The notes beneath the pieces are model-generated. The model ran no database searches, was not told the origin of the DNA, and saw only the letters and a program-made list of their open reading frames with translations. Below, in pieces: positions 9,355 to 17,831 of a stretch of 64,000 nucleotides of DNA. The stretch is from Thalassotalea_H castellviae. GTDB taxonomy: Bacteria > Pseudomonadota > Gammaproteobacteria > Enterobacterales > Alteromonadaceae. Numbering within the stretch: the stretch's first letter is position 1; each line of letters starts with the position of its first letter. The position numbers and the translations under genes were made by a program. Location of the stretch: contig NZ_JAVRIF010000002.1 of the NCBI RefSeq assembly GCF_031846185.1, forward strand, positions 496,001-560,000, written 5' to 3'.

Positions 9355-11001
9355 TTATTTATTTTTAGCTTGTTTATAAAAATTAATTAAGTTTTCAGTT
9401 GAACAATCATGCTTATCGGAAATGCTTTCACCCTCTAATTCTACTTGAATGCTTGCCGCTAACCCTTTACCTAACTCAACCCCCCACTGATCGAATGAAC
9501 ATATCTGTAAAATAATTCCTTGTACAAAAATCTTATGCTCATAAGCCGCGATCAGGCTACCTAAGGTTTCAGGATCGATACGTTTCAACAAGATAGTATT
9601 GGTTGGTCGATTGCCTTTATGAACTTTATGCGGTGCTACTTTATCAATATATTCAGGTGTACGACCTTTCGCCTTTAAATCTGCACGCACTTGCTCTTCA
9701 TTTACACCCGTCATTAATGCTTGTGTTTGTGCAAAAAAGTTAGACATTAATGTTTCATGATGGCCTTGCACCGGTGTCACACTTTCCACTGAGCCAATAA
9801 AATCAGCAGGAACGACATTGTTACTTTGATGCAGATATTGATAAAAAGCATGTTGGCCATTAATCCCTAACTCCCCCCAAATTGACGGTACCGTTGCATA
9901 ATCAACTTCTTCGCCATCCCATGAAACTGATTTACCATTACTTTCCATTTCGGCTTGTTGTAAATAAGCCGCCAGCATATGTAATGTTTGATCGTAAGGA
10001 AGAATCGCTTGTGATTTAGAGCCTAAAAAGGTGGTATTCCAAACACTTAACAATGCCATTACCACAGGTAGGTTTTGTTCCAGCGGCGCATTAACAAAGT
10101 GTTGATCCATCTCATCAGCCCCGGCTAATAATGCTTTGAATTTATCAAAACCTAAATCCAAGGCAATCGCCAAACCGATGGCAGACCATAGAGAAAAACG
10201 TCCGCCAACCCAATCCCACATACCAAATATATTTTCTTCTTCGATACCAAATGACATGGCATTTTCTTTATTGGCTGTCACCGCAACAAAGTGCTTGCCA
10301 ACCGCTCTTTCATCAAATGAAGAAGCCGTTAACCACTTTATCGCTGTTTTTGCATTAGTCATGGTTTCAGTTGTCGTAAATGTTTTACTCGAGACAATAA
10401 ACAGAACTTTTTCAGGATCTAATGGGCGCAATATTTCAACGATTTGAGCACCATCTACATTGGAAACATAATGAACATTGACACTGTGATCACTATAATG
10501 TTTTAACGCTTCTGTGACCATTTGAGGGCCAAGATTTGAACCACCGACACCAATGTTTACAATGTCTGTGATACGTTTTCCTGAATACCCCTTCCATTTA
10601 CCTTCTCTAACGCGATTGACAAAACCTTCCATTTTTGTCAATTGAGCTTGCACGCTTTCGGTGACGTTATCGCCATCGACAATGAGAGGTTCTGTGCTAT
10701 TACGACGTAAAGCAGTATGTAATACAGCTCGGTCTTCGGTTTTATTGATTTTTTCGCCCGCGAACATTTTAGTACGCCATTCAACCACTTCGCATTCATT
10801 TGCTAACTCAAATAACGTTGACATGGTTTCACTATCAATTAAGTTTTTAGAGTAATCTAAAAGCATTTTTGGCAACTCAATTGAAAATTTATTAAAGCGA
10901 TCTTTATCTTGCTCAAATAAATCGTTCATATGTTGAGATTTTTTGTTTAATGCCAATTGGCTTAATTTTTTCCAACTAGTTAAAGATTGGCGACTTGACA
11001 T
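9355..11001 (-). CDS. pgi: Glucose-6-phosphate isomerase
   Basis: 548 residues, the usual length for the enterobacterial-type enzyme (about 549). It interconverts glucose-6-phosphate and fructose-6-phosphate in the cytoplasm. Diagnostic segments include NIGVGGSNLGPQMVTEAL, the SIS-domain GGRFSLWSAIGL signature, and the C-terminal VELGKGLA with the active-site Lys region. Fructose-6-phosphate is the end product of GlcNAc catabolism, so this enzyme would link the chitin pathway to hexose phosphate pools. Consistent with that, an operator identical to those of the chitobiase and receptor lies 53 nt upstream of the start, and the LacI regulator is the next gene, divergent. Confidence 0.96.
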   Translation of the reverse strand: MSSRQSLTSWKKLSQLALNKKSQHMNDLFEQDKDRFNKFSIELPKMLLDYSKNLIDSETMSTLFELANECEVVEWRTKMFAGEKINKTEDRAVLHTALRRNSTEPLIVDGDNVTESVQAQLTKMEGFVNRVREGKWKGYSGKRITDIVNIGVGGSNLGPQMVTEALKHYSDHSVNVHYVSNVDGAQIVEILRPLDPEKVLFIVSSKTFTTTETMTNAKTAIKWLTASSFDERAVGKHFVAVTANKENAMSFGIEEENIFGMWDWVGGRFSLWSAIGLAIALDLGFDKFKALLAGADEMDQHFVNAPLEQNLPVVMALLSVWNTTFLGSKSQAILPYDQTLHMLAAYLQQAEMESNGKSVSWDGEEVDYATVPSIWGELGINGQHAFYQYLHQSNNVVPADFIGSVESVTPVQGHHETLMSNFFAQTQALMTGVNEEQVRADLKAKGRTPEYIDKVAPHKVHKGNRPTNTILLKRIDPETLGSLIAAYEHKIFVQGIILQICSFDQWGVELGKGLAASIQVELEGESISDKHDCSTENLINFYKQAKNK

Positions 11002-11053
11002 AACTCTTCCTAATGCATAGTTTATTATCTGATGAGGTAACCATATTTAAAAA

Positions 11054-11067
11054 TGACAGCGCTGTCA
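11054..11067. promoter_or_regulatory. Palindromic operator site 4 (pgi / LacI intergenic)
   Basis: TGACAGCGCTGTCA, perfect palindrome. It is 53 nt from the pgi start and 157 nt from the lacI-family start, so pgi is the likelier target; autoregulation of the repressor gene is possible. Confidence 0.78.
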
Positions 11068-11223
11068 AACCATAAATATGATCAAAGGCTATTTAGTACT
11101 TTAACATGTAAGTTAAGTGAAGCTTATGATAAAAGCTTGCTGCTTATTCAATAAAGCAATATTCTACCCATCTCAGTAAAATACTATCAAAATAACAATT
11201 ATAATTTAAGGCTGTATGGATAG

Positions 11224-12243
11224 ATGAAAGCAACAATTAACGACGTAGCCAAACAAGCGGGTGTTTCTATTAAAACAGTTTCTCGTGTGATGAACAACGA
11301 GCCTTCTGTTCGCCAACCTACCCGTGAAAAAGTGATGGAAGCCGTTAATGAATTAAATTATAAACCTAATTTAGCCGCAAGAAATCTTGCTGGTACTAAA
11401 GCTTATAGTATTGCCTTTATTTATGATAACCCAAATGCATATTACGTTATTGATATGCAAAACGGTATTTTGTCTGCGTGTAAACAGCAAGGATTTGAAT
11501 TACTTATTCATCCGTGTAATTCAAATTCTGAAGGCATTGTTGATGAAATAACCAATATGGTAAAACATTCAAGAATCGCTGGTTTAGTCTTAACGCCGCC
11601 CCTTTCTGAAATGCCGGAATTTGTTAAACATCTTTTATCATTAGAAATAGATGTCGTTCGGATCATGTCTGGTGACATTGCCCCTGACGACCTTACCCCT
11701 TGTATTATGGTGAATGATCACCAAGCATCTATGCGTATCACTCAGCATTTAATCGATTTAGGCCATACCGATATTGGCTTTTTAGCCGGACAATCAGAAC
11801 ATATGTCAACGGTTGAACGATTAAGAGGCTATAAACAAGCGCTAGAAGAAAATGGGATAAAAATCGATCCGCGCTTAATCATCGATGGCGAATATTCGTT
11901 TGAATCTGGTGTAAACGGAGCAAAACAATTAATGGCAGGAGACGTACGACCAACTGCGATTTTTTCTTGTAACGATGAAATAGCTGCGGGGGCTTTATTT
12001 GCTTCTAGATTAATGGGAATTCCTGTGCCAGAGCAATTATCAATAACAGGATTTGAGAACAGCCCATTCTCTCGACAAACTTGGCCTCGTTTAACCACGG
12101 CGAACCAACCTAACCCGAAAATTGCTGAAGGTGCTGCCAACTTATTAATAGCAAAAGCAAGAAAACAAGCAGCTTCGAATATTATCACAGAATATACCCC
12201 GCAACTCGTGGTGCGTGACTCCACGAGTCAAATCAATCAATAA
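11224..12243 (+). CDS. LacI-family transcriptional regulator, probably NagR-type
   Basis: 339 residues. The N-terminal LacI helix-turn-helix (ATINDVAKQAGVSIKTVSRV) and hinge helix (NLAARNLAGTK) are followed by a periplasmic-binding-protein-like effector domain with the usual FSCNDEIAAGAL and LSITGFENSPFSR segments. It most likely binds the GACAGCGCTGTC palindromes at 757, 9057, 9079 and 11054, since it is the only transcription factor in the locus and those sites have the central CG expected for the family. By analogy with LacI-type NagR of Alteromonadales, the effector could be GlcNAc-6-phosphate; the chitobiase in the locus supports this, but glucose- or maltose-type regulators are not excluded. 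It ends at a bidirectional terminator. Confidence 0.88.
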   Translation: MKATINDVAKQAGVSIKTVSRVMNNEPSVRQPTREKVMEAVNELNYKPNLAARNLAGTKAYSIAFIYDNPNAYYVIDMQNGILSACKQQGFELLIHPCNSNSEGIVDEITNMVKHSRIAGLVLTPPLSEMPEFVKHLLSLEIDVVRIMSGDIAPDDLTPCIMVNDHQASMRITQHLIDLGHTDIGFLAGQSEHMSTVERLRGYKQALEENGIKIDPRLIIDGEYSFESGVNGAKQLMAGDVRPTAIFSCNDEIAAGALFASRLMGIPVPEQLSITGFENSPFSRQTWPRLTTANQPNPKIAEGAANLLIAKARKQAASNIITEYTPQLVVRDSTSQINQ

Positions 12244-12263
12244 ATCTATTAATTAAAGGGTAT

Positions 12264-12293
12264 AAAAAAAGTGAAGGTAAACTTCACTTTTTA
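12264..12293. terminator. Bidirectional rho-independent terminator
   Basis: Stem GTGAAG/CTTCAC extended by A/T runs on both sides (12264-12293). It serves the LacI gene on the plus strand and the plsC-rraB-small-protein unit on the minus strand. Confidence 0.8.
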
Positions 12294-12317
12294 TAGCCGA
12301 TTCAAGTGTCCGAAAAA

Positions 12318-12479
12318 TTAAAGATTATCAGGATCGTAACCCTGTTTAATTTTCTCAATACGTTCTTGATGCCTATGGTGCGCTTTTAAAGCAGCAACAG
12401 CAAAAGCACCGACAATTGCCACTATCGGGATTAATAGTGATAATGTTTCAGCTTTCAATAATTGCTCTAACCACTCCAT
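12318..12479 (-). CDS. Small membrane protein, 53 residues
   Basis: An ATG at 12479 follows a strong GGAG site (GGAGTTTATC) and opens a 53-codon frame ending at 12318. The protein has one transmembrane helix (about residues 12-32, LSLLIPIVAIVGAFAVAALK) followed by a basic, charged tail (HHRHQERIEKIKQGYDP). The tail resembles the ER-IEKG-DP tail seen in several small uncharacterised proteobacterial inner-membrane proteins. It lies 27 bp after rraB on the same strand and before a terminator, so it is the last gene of the plsC-rraB unit. Function unknown. Confidence 0.75.
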   Translation of the reverse strand: MEWLEQLLKAETLSLLIPIVAIVGAFAVAALKAHHRHQERIEKIKQGYDPDNL

Positions 12480-12506
12480 GATAAACTCCTTTTTTACTTG
12501 ATATTA

Positions 12507-12857
12507 TTATTCTTCAAAGTAGGTTCCCCATCCATCATAATCAACTTTGCATTGTTTCGCCAACTCAAACATTGATTTCGTTTCATCTTTTAAAATATCT
12601 TCATCAAGTGGTTGCTCTGTGATGATATCAAACGCGAAAACTTTGGAACCATCTTCGAGTTCTGCTTCTTCGGGCTCTTCAATTTCAAAGCCCATTTTAA
12701 AAGCAGATACTGCTGCTTTTTCTAATTGCTCAAAATCAGCAGATGAAAAATGATGCTCAATGGTATGGTGAGCTTCTTCATTACTGCCATCTTCAAGTAA
12801 AGCAGAAACAAGTGATTCAGTGTGCTCAAACCATTGTTGTAACGATTCATCTATCAT
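12507..12857 (-). CDS. rraB: Ribonuclease E inhibitor RraB
   Basis: 116 residues; E. coli RraB is about 138, the difference being its longer acidic C-terminal tail. Very acidic. The family blocks LLEDGSNEEAHHTIEHHF, LEKAAVSAFKMGFEI and YDGWGTYFE match RraB. It binds RNase E and modulates mRNA decay in the cytoplasm. Its start codon overlaps the plsC stop (ATGA), so the two are translationally coupled. Confidence 0.9.
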   Translation of the reverse strand: MIDESLQQWFEHTESLVSALLEDGSNEEAHHTIEHHFSSADFEQLEKAAVSAFKMGFEIEEPEEAELEDGSKVFAFDIITEQPLDEDILKDETKSMFELAKQCKVDYDGWGTYFEE

Positions 12858-13570
12858 TGTTCAGCCTCTTTATTTAAACGCTCAAATTGAGCTATCATTT
12901 TATCTCGGGTACTATTTGCAACGGTCCGAATATTATCTTTTGTAATACCTTCTAATGAAATAGGTTCCATATATTCGATAATAATTTTACCATTATCCCA
13001 GCGGTTAAGGTCCACTTTGTTATGCATATTACTGACACAAATAGGTATTACAGGTACATTCGCTTGCATAGCCGTTCTAAACGCCCCTGTTTTAAAAGAT
13101 AAGATACCTTTACCGTTACTGCGAGTGCCTTCCGGGAATAACCATACTGAAAGATTCTTTTCTCTGATTTTTTTAGCTGTTAATGCAATGGTATTCATTG
13201 CCTTATTAGTATTTTTACGATCGATTAAAATATTACCAGTTAACCAATACATTTGGCCGAAAAAAGGGATCCATTTTAAACTTTTTTTACCAACACTGAC
13301 CGTATTTGGCAAGACAGCATTAGCTGCAGTAAAAATGTCATAACTATTTTGATGATTACAGATATAGACTGCCGGAGAAATTTTTCTCACAGAATCAGGT
13401 ACACGCACTTCAACGTCTAATCCAAATATTTTCGTCACTTTCCCTAAGACTTTTGCCGTAATATAAACATTATTGGGGTGAAAGGGTCTTAACAAACAAT
13501 AAAGACAAGAAAATATACAAATAATGACTAAGGCAGCAGTCATTAAAATGATACGAATTAAAGCTAACAA
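12854..13570 (-). CDS. plsC: 1-acyl-sn-glycerol-3-phosphate acyltransferase
   Basis: 238 residues, typical for PlsC. An N-terminal membrane helix (about 5-27) is followed by acyltransferase motif I, HQNSYD (the NHxxxxD box), and motif III, FPEGTRSNGKG. It makes phosphatidic acid from lysophosphatidic acid at the inner membrane. The start is a TTG at 13570 with AGGA 6-7 nt upstream; no in-frame ATG fits better. It is first of the unit with rraB and a 53-residue membrane protein. Confidence 0.92.
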   Translation of the reverse strand: MLALIRIILMTAALVIICIFSCLYCLLRPFHPNNVYITAKVLGKVTKIFGLDVEVRVPDSVRKISPAVYICNHQNSYDIFTAANAVLPNTVSVGKKSLKWIPFFGQMYWLTGNILIDRKNTNKAMNTIALTAKKIREKNLSVWLFPEGTRSNGKGILSFKTGAFRTAMQANVPVIPICVSNMHNKVDLNRWDNGKIIIEYMEPISLEGITKDNIRTVANSTRDKMIAQFERLNKEAEQ

Positions 13571-13931
13571 CTTACCATCCTACTTTTTTAAAGAAACGCG
13601 AGTATACACTAATCTTTCTGAGAAGATCGAATTTTCAATTTACCGTCCCCTAAGCGCTACCTGTTTAAGGTCAAATAATAATATTCATCAATGAGCCAAT
13701 CATGGTTACCTTCAAGTGATTATTCCTACCAAGATAACACTCAAAAAATACAAATTAAAAACAGCGACTTATAAATTTTCAATTAAACAAGCTTATTTTT
13801 TTCCATTCAAGGTCTATAGTTACATTATCGCTGTGATTAAAATAATCATCCACCCTTAGCGAATAACTGCCAGCGAGTCACAATTAAAAATAATAACGAA
13901 CTGACCTGTGGAAAATAAAAGGAAAGACTAA
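13571..13931. other. Intergenic region, nothing recognised
   Basis: 361 bp between the divergent plsC and the MipA/OmpV-like gene. It is AT-rich with no clear hairpin, no operator copy and no convincing small frame. It must hold both promoters. Confidence 0.4.
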
Positions 13932-14663
13932 ATGAAAAAGTTTTTATGCTTTGTCATTATGCTTATTGGCTTTAACAGTTACGCCTTTACTGAGGTTGAG
14001 TTGACGAAGCAATTTACTGATGACAAAAGTAAAAAGTTTTCTAATCAATGGGGCTTAGATGCCCTCGATATTCCGAAATACCTCAGTGACAATAGCGCAG
14101 AGTCATTGGGGTTAATTCTTCCAGAACAATCAAATGTAAACTTACATAGCAATACATATACTCACGTAAATAATGATAGGCTAACAAGCAATAATTCATC
14201 AAGTCTGTATCGACTGTCTTCGGTCAAAAGCACTGCCCAAAGCACTCCGATCAGTAGTGTTAATTTTGCTTACAGTAAAGGACGATTTAGTGCTGAAACT
14301 GGGGTGATATCAAATTCTAATAACTTGTTATCCAGCGGTAAAGTTTACCTTCAAGGTGCTTATACTTTGTATGACAATCATCGATTAAATGTTTCATTGA
14401 CGGCAAAAGTAGAAGCATTAGATGAAAGCAATGTCCAAAGCTATTTCGGCACAGATGTATTTTCAAATAATGTTTCTATTTTTGAAGAGTTACACGCAAC
14501 CAATACAACGCTGGGCATAGTGAGTACTTATTCTATTAATAAACGATGGAAAGTACTGGGTATGTTAAGTTCAACAACGCTTGATGACAAAATAGAAAAC
14601 AGCCCATTAGTTGAAGATAACAATCTGCATATGGCATTAATTGGTACCAGCTACGCTTTTTAA
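13932..14663 (+). CDS. Outer-membrane protein, MipA/OmpV-like C-terminal region
   Basis: 243 residues with a signal peptide ending near SYAF (residue about 19). A Ser/Asn-rich segment (80-105) precedes alternating beta-strand patterns. The last part (KRWKVLGMLSSTTLDDKIENSPLVEDN then a terminal ALIGTSYAF) resembles the C-terminus of MipA/OmpV scaffolding proteins, which end with an unperturbed strand, a SPIV-type loop and terminal Phe. The protein is similar to or shorter than that family and its first half is not recognisable. A GGAAAG site precedes the ATG. It is a single gene ending at a bidirectional terminator. Function unknown; an envelope barrel is the best statement. Confidence 0.6.
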   Translation: MKKFLCFVIMLIGFNSYAFTEVELTKQFTDDKSKKFSNQWGLDALDIPKYLSDNSAESLGLILPEQSNVNLHSNTYTHVNNDRLTSNNSSSLYRLSSVKSTAQSTPISSVNFAYSKGRFSAETGVISNSNNLLSSGKVYLQGAYTLYDNHRLNVSLTAKVEALDESNVQSYFGTDVFSNNVSIFEELHATNTTLGIVSTYSINKRWKVLGMLSSTTLDDKIENSPLVEDNNLHMALIGTSYAF

Positions 14664-14696
14664 GCATCTGATAAATGCAGATTAAATATGCTGGAT

Positions 14697-14732
14697 AAAA
14701 AAACGCTCAACCATATAAGTTGAGCGTTTTTT
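14697..14732. terminator. Bidirectional rho-independent terminator
   Basis: Stem AAAACGCTCAA (14700-14710) with TTGAGCGTTTT (14720-14730), flanked by A and T runs. Shared by the convergent barrel-protein and acyl-CoA dehydrogenase genes. Confidence 0.88.
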
Positions 14733-14772
14733 CATTAGCTAATACAAATGTTAATTTACTTGACTCACTCTA

Positions 14773-16554
14773 TTAGAATAAATCATCTGGGATATTAAAC
14801 AACGGTTCAGCACCGGCATTAATAGCTGCCATTAACGATAATCTGCGAGGTAATAATTTTGCAAAATAATATCTTGCAGTATGCAATTTACTTTGATGGA
14901 AAGCTTCATCTTCACTTACTTTAGCTAATGATACTTCCGCCATTTTTGCCCAAACAAGTGCCATTGCGGTATACCCAAAGATATGTAGAAAATCATTAGC
15001 AGAAGTCCCTAATTCTTCAATGTTATTAGAGGCAGCCGATAAAATATTTGACGTTGTTTTTTGCAAGTCATCTACCGCTACTTTAAGGGGAGCGATAAAT
15101 TCTTGCATATTTTCAGCCGTCGTTGCACTAATAAACGCATTCGCCTCATCGATGAAAATTTGCATAAACTCGCCTTTACTCCCTGCAATTTTTCGAGCCA
15201 ATAAATCCATTGCTTGTATACCGTTTGTGCCTTCGTATATTTGTGCGATGCGAACATCACGAACTAACTGCTCTTGTCCCCATTCACGAATAAATCCATG
15301 ACCGCCAAAGACTTGTTGACCTGCAACAGTATTCTCTAGTCCAAGATCGGTAAAAAAGGCTTTAGCCAATGGCGTCATCAAAGCAGTTAACTTCTCCGCT
15401 TTACTTTGAGCGTCTCCTTCACCATAGGTCGCAATATCTAACTGCATTGCGATATATAAAGAGAGTGCACGCGAACCTTCATTCAAGGCCTTCATATTTA
15501 ATAACATACGACGAACATCGCCGTGAACCATAATTGAGTCGGCTGATTTATCTGGTGACTTTACGCCTGAAAGAGAGCGACTTTGGACTCGGTCTTTGGC
15601 GTATTCAAGGGCATTTTGATAAGAACGTTCACCGGCTCCTAAACCTTGAATACCAACCCCGATACGTTCAAAGTTCATCATAGTAAACATACAGGCTAAA
15701 CCTTTATTTACTTCTCCGACTAAATAACCTTTTGCATCATCAAAATTCATTACACAAGTTGCTGAAGCATGAATCCCCATTTTGTGTTCAATTGAACCAC
15801 AAGATACATGATTTGCTGTGCCAATGGTTTCATCATCATTGACTAAAAATTTAGGTACTACAAAAAGTGATATTCCTTTTGGTCCTGCTGGTGCATCTGG
15901 TAACTTAGCTAAAACTAAATGAATAATATTTTCAGTTAAATCATGTTCACCCGCGGTAATAAAAATTTTATTACCGGTTATGTGGTAACTACCATCTGCT
16001 TGAGGAACCGCTTTTGTTCGGATCATGCCTAAATCTGTACCTGCATGTGACTCTGTTAAACACATAGTGGCTGACCATTCACCATTATACATTCGAGTTA
16101 AGTAGCGTTGTTTAATTTCTTCGCTAGCATGTTTTGCTAAAGACAAGCCGGCACCGGCGGTTAAACCAGGATATAATGAAAATGAAATATCCGCAGAACA
16201 AAGCATTTCTTCATGTAAGGAAGTGATCACTTTAGGCATGCCCATGCCGCCATAATTAACGTCACCACCTAATGCTGTCCAGCCACCTTCAGCATAAGTT
16301 TGAAAAGCAGCTTGATAGCCCGGTGCCGTAGTGACATTACCATTGTCAAAACTCACACCTATTTCATCACCTTCTCTCGATAAAGGAGCGATCACCTGTT
16401 CAGCAATTTTGGCACATTCTAATAGAATCGCTTCAGAGGTATCACGATCAACATGCTCAGCTAGATTCGGTAAAGTTGCCCACAATTGATCGTTTTTGAA
16501 AACGTCATATAGCAGGTAATTCATATCTTTTATTGGTGCTTGGTAATCAGCCAT
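14773..16554 (-). CDS. Acyl-CoA dehydrogenase, long (about 590-residue) type
   Basis: 593 residues, the long form that carries an N-terminal extension (about 1-40) and an extra C-terminal domain, as in Pseudomonas PA0506-like enzymes. FAD/substrate segments MCLTESHAGTDLG and ITGNKIFITAGEHDL are present, and the catalytic base lies in QIYEGTNGIQ. It should oxidise an acyl-CoA to the trans-2-enoyl-CoA in fatty-acid breakdown, passing electrons to ETF. No other beta-oxidation gene is adjacent. It is monocistronic. Chain-length preference cannot be read from sequence. Confidence 0.92.
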   Translation of the reverse strand: MADYQAPIKDMNYLLYDVFKNDQLWATLPNLAEHVDRDTSEAILLECAKIAEQVIAPLSREGDEIGVSFDNGNVTTAPGYQAAFQTYAEGGWTALGGDVNYGGMGMPKVITSLHEEMLCSADISFSLYPGLTAGAGLSLAKHASEEIKQRYLTRMYNGEWSATMCLTESHAGTDLGMIRTKAVPQADGSYHITGNKIFITAGEHDLTENIIHLVLAKLPDAPAGPKGISLFVVPKFLVNDDETIGTANHVSCGSIEHKMGIHASATCVMNFDDAKGYLVGEVNKGLACMFTMMNFERIGVGIQGLGAGERSYQNALEYAKDRVQSRSLSGVKSPDKSADSIMVHGDVRRMLLNMKALNEGSRALSLYIAMQLDIATYGEGDAQSKAEKLTALMTPLAKAFFTDLGLENTVAGQQVFGGHGFIREWGQEQLVRDVRIAQIYEGTNGIQAMDLLARKIAGSKGEFMQIFIDEANAFISATTAENMQEFIAPLKVAVDDLQKTTSNILSAASNNIEELGTSANDFLHIFGYTAMALVWAKMAEVSLAKVSEDEAFHQSKLHTARYYFAKLLPRRLSLMAAINAGAEPLFNIPDDLF

Positions 16555-16719
16555 GTGGTTAACCCTTAAAATTCAAACGTACATTTCAAACAATCGTTTG
16601 AATATAGCGTAATTTCAGTAAATGTAAAGTCTTTCACAGTAAAATCCTTGTCCTTCACTGTCAGGTTGCATAAAGTAGCTAATTATTCGATATTGCAACG
16701 CATAACGCTTATTATTCAA

Positions 16720-17781
16720 ATGATGATTAAAAAGACTGGTTTTCTTTCTTATATTATAGAAGCGCTAAAAGCATTCTGTTTTATTTTTATGCCATTTTTC
16801 TTCAGTGTTTATACTGTTGCAGAGCAAACTCACTTTTCCAAAAAATTAATCGACGCTAACTATCATTTCAGTTATCAATTTCGAGATTATAAGGGTGAGA
16901 CACAAGCGATCAGCTTTTCACTTCCTCAACAAAAAATATTTGATCGTTATCGGTCATTTTCAATTTATCAACCTAAGCTCGCTCATGAATATGTGAATAA
17001 GTCATTAAAAAAGCATTTTAATAAAACCCCCATTCAAGGTGTTCAAGTGACTTTTAAAGAGGCATACGATAATTTTCAAGCTGAGATAAAAAGTAATAAT
17101 CCGCAATTACTGCAAGACACTTCAGAAAAAATAGCCCAACTTGAACAAACGTTTACTCAAGAGTACCTAGCCAAAAAATATTATCATCAATTTATAACAC
17201 CAAACCAAACAATAGCCATTAAACCTGATCACGGCAGAATAGCGTTAGAATCCGTAAAGGATTTAAAATCTCTTAAAGAAATTATTCTAGAAAAATCAAA
17301 TGTTAAAAATATTCGAATCGTGTCAAATTATGTTTTAAATTTTGTCCAAAGTATTCCTTATTCAACATTGGAATCAAGGATCACATCCTCGGGAGCAGGG
17401 TTTAGTCCGCCACTAAAATTATTATGGGAAAATCAAGGCGATTGCGACAGTAAAGTCACATTAACGGCTTCCCTTTTACGGGTATTAATGCCAAGGATAA
17501 AGTTAGCACTGATATATATTGAAAATCATGCTTTTATCGGCATAAAAGTCGCTCCACAAAATGATGATATTACCGTGGAACATCAAGGGATTACTTATGT
17601 GTTGGCAGAGCCTACAGGCCCTGCGGTGCTTGCTCTAGGAAAAATAGCGCCAGATTCAGAACAAGCCATTTACAATGGACATTATACGTTAGAAACATTT
17701 CACGATATTGTGCGCACACAACAATCAGCACAAGAGCAATCAATTGATGAAGTTGATGAAGATGAGTTTTTACTACAATAG
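16720..17781 (+). CDS. Exported transglutaminase-like cysteine protein, uncharacterised
   Basis: Starting at the ATG at 16720 (MMIKKTG) the protein has 353 residues and a long hydrophobic N-terminus (about 8-35) typical of a signal peptide or anchor; an upstream in-frame TTG at 16648 would add 24 residues, and neither start has a good ribosome site. The C-terminal half has the pattern of a transglutaminase-like fold: GDCDSKVTLTASLLR (nucleophile Cys), then IENHAFIGI (His) and VLAEPTGP (acidic third residue). The middle (about 70-180) is charged and helical. It may be a periplasmic peptidase or crosslinking enzyme; the substrate is unknown. It stands alone and is convergent with dbpA. Confidence 0.6.
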   Translation: MMIKKTGFLSYIIEALKAFCFIFMPFFFSVYTVAEQTHFSKKLIDANYHFSYQFRDYKGETQAISFSLPQQKIFDRYRSFSIYQPKLAHEYVNKSLKKHFNKTPIQGVQVTFKEAYDNFQAEIKSNNPQLLQDTSEKIAQLEQTFTQEYLAKKYYHQFITPNQTIAIKPDHGRIALESVKDLKSLKEIILEKSNVKNIRIVSNYVLNFVQSIPYSTLESRITSSGAGFSPPLKLLWENQGDCDSKVTLTASLLRVLMPRIKLALIYIENHAFIGIKVAPQNDDITVEHQGITYVLAEPTGPAVLALGKIAPDSEQAIYNGHYTLETFHDIVRTQQSAQEQSIDEVDEDEFLLQ

Positions 17782-17820
17782 AGAGCTTTGTGAATAACTA
17801 GCTCTCTACCTTTGTTTTTC
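17779..17820 (+). terminator. Probable terminator after the transglutaminase-like gene
   Basis: Inverted repeat TAGAGAGCT (17779-17787) and AGCTCTCTA (17800-17808), with TTTGTTTTT a few bases later. The stem begins at the stop codon itself. Confidence 0.5.
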
Positions 17821-17831
17821 AAGCAGTACCA

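Noticed and set aside
10136..10447. 103-codon open frame opposite pgi, and other long antisense frames (for example 39374-40015, 25130-25582, 11829-12224)
   Set aside because: They lie wholly inside strong conserved genes on the other strand, lack ribosome sites and show no recognisable domain.
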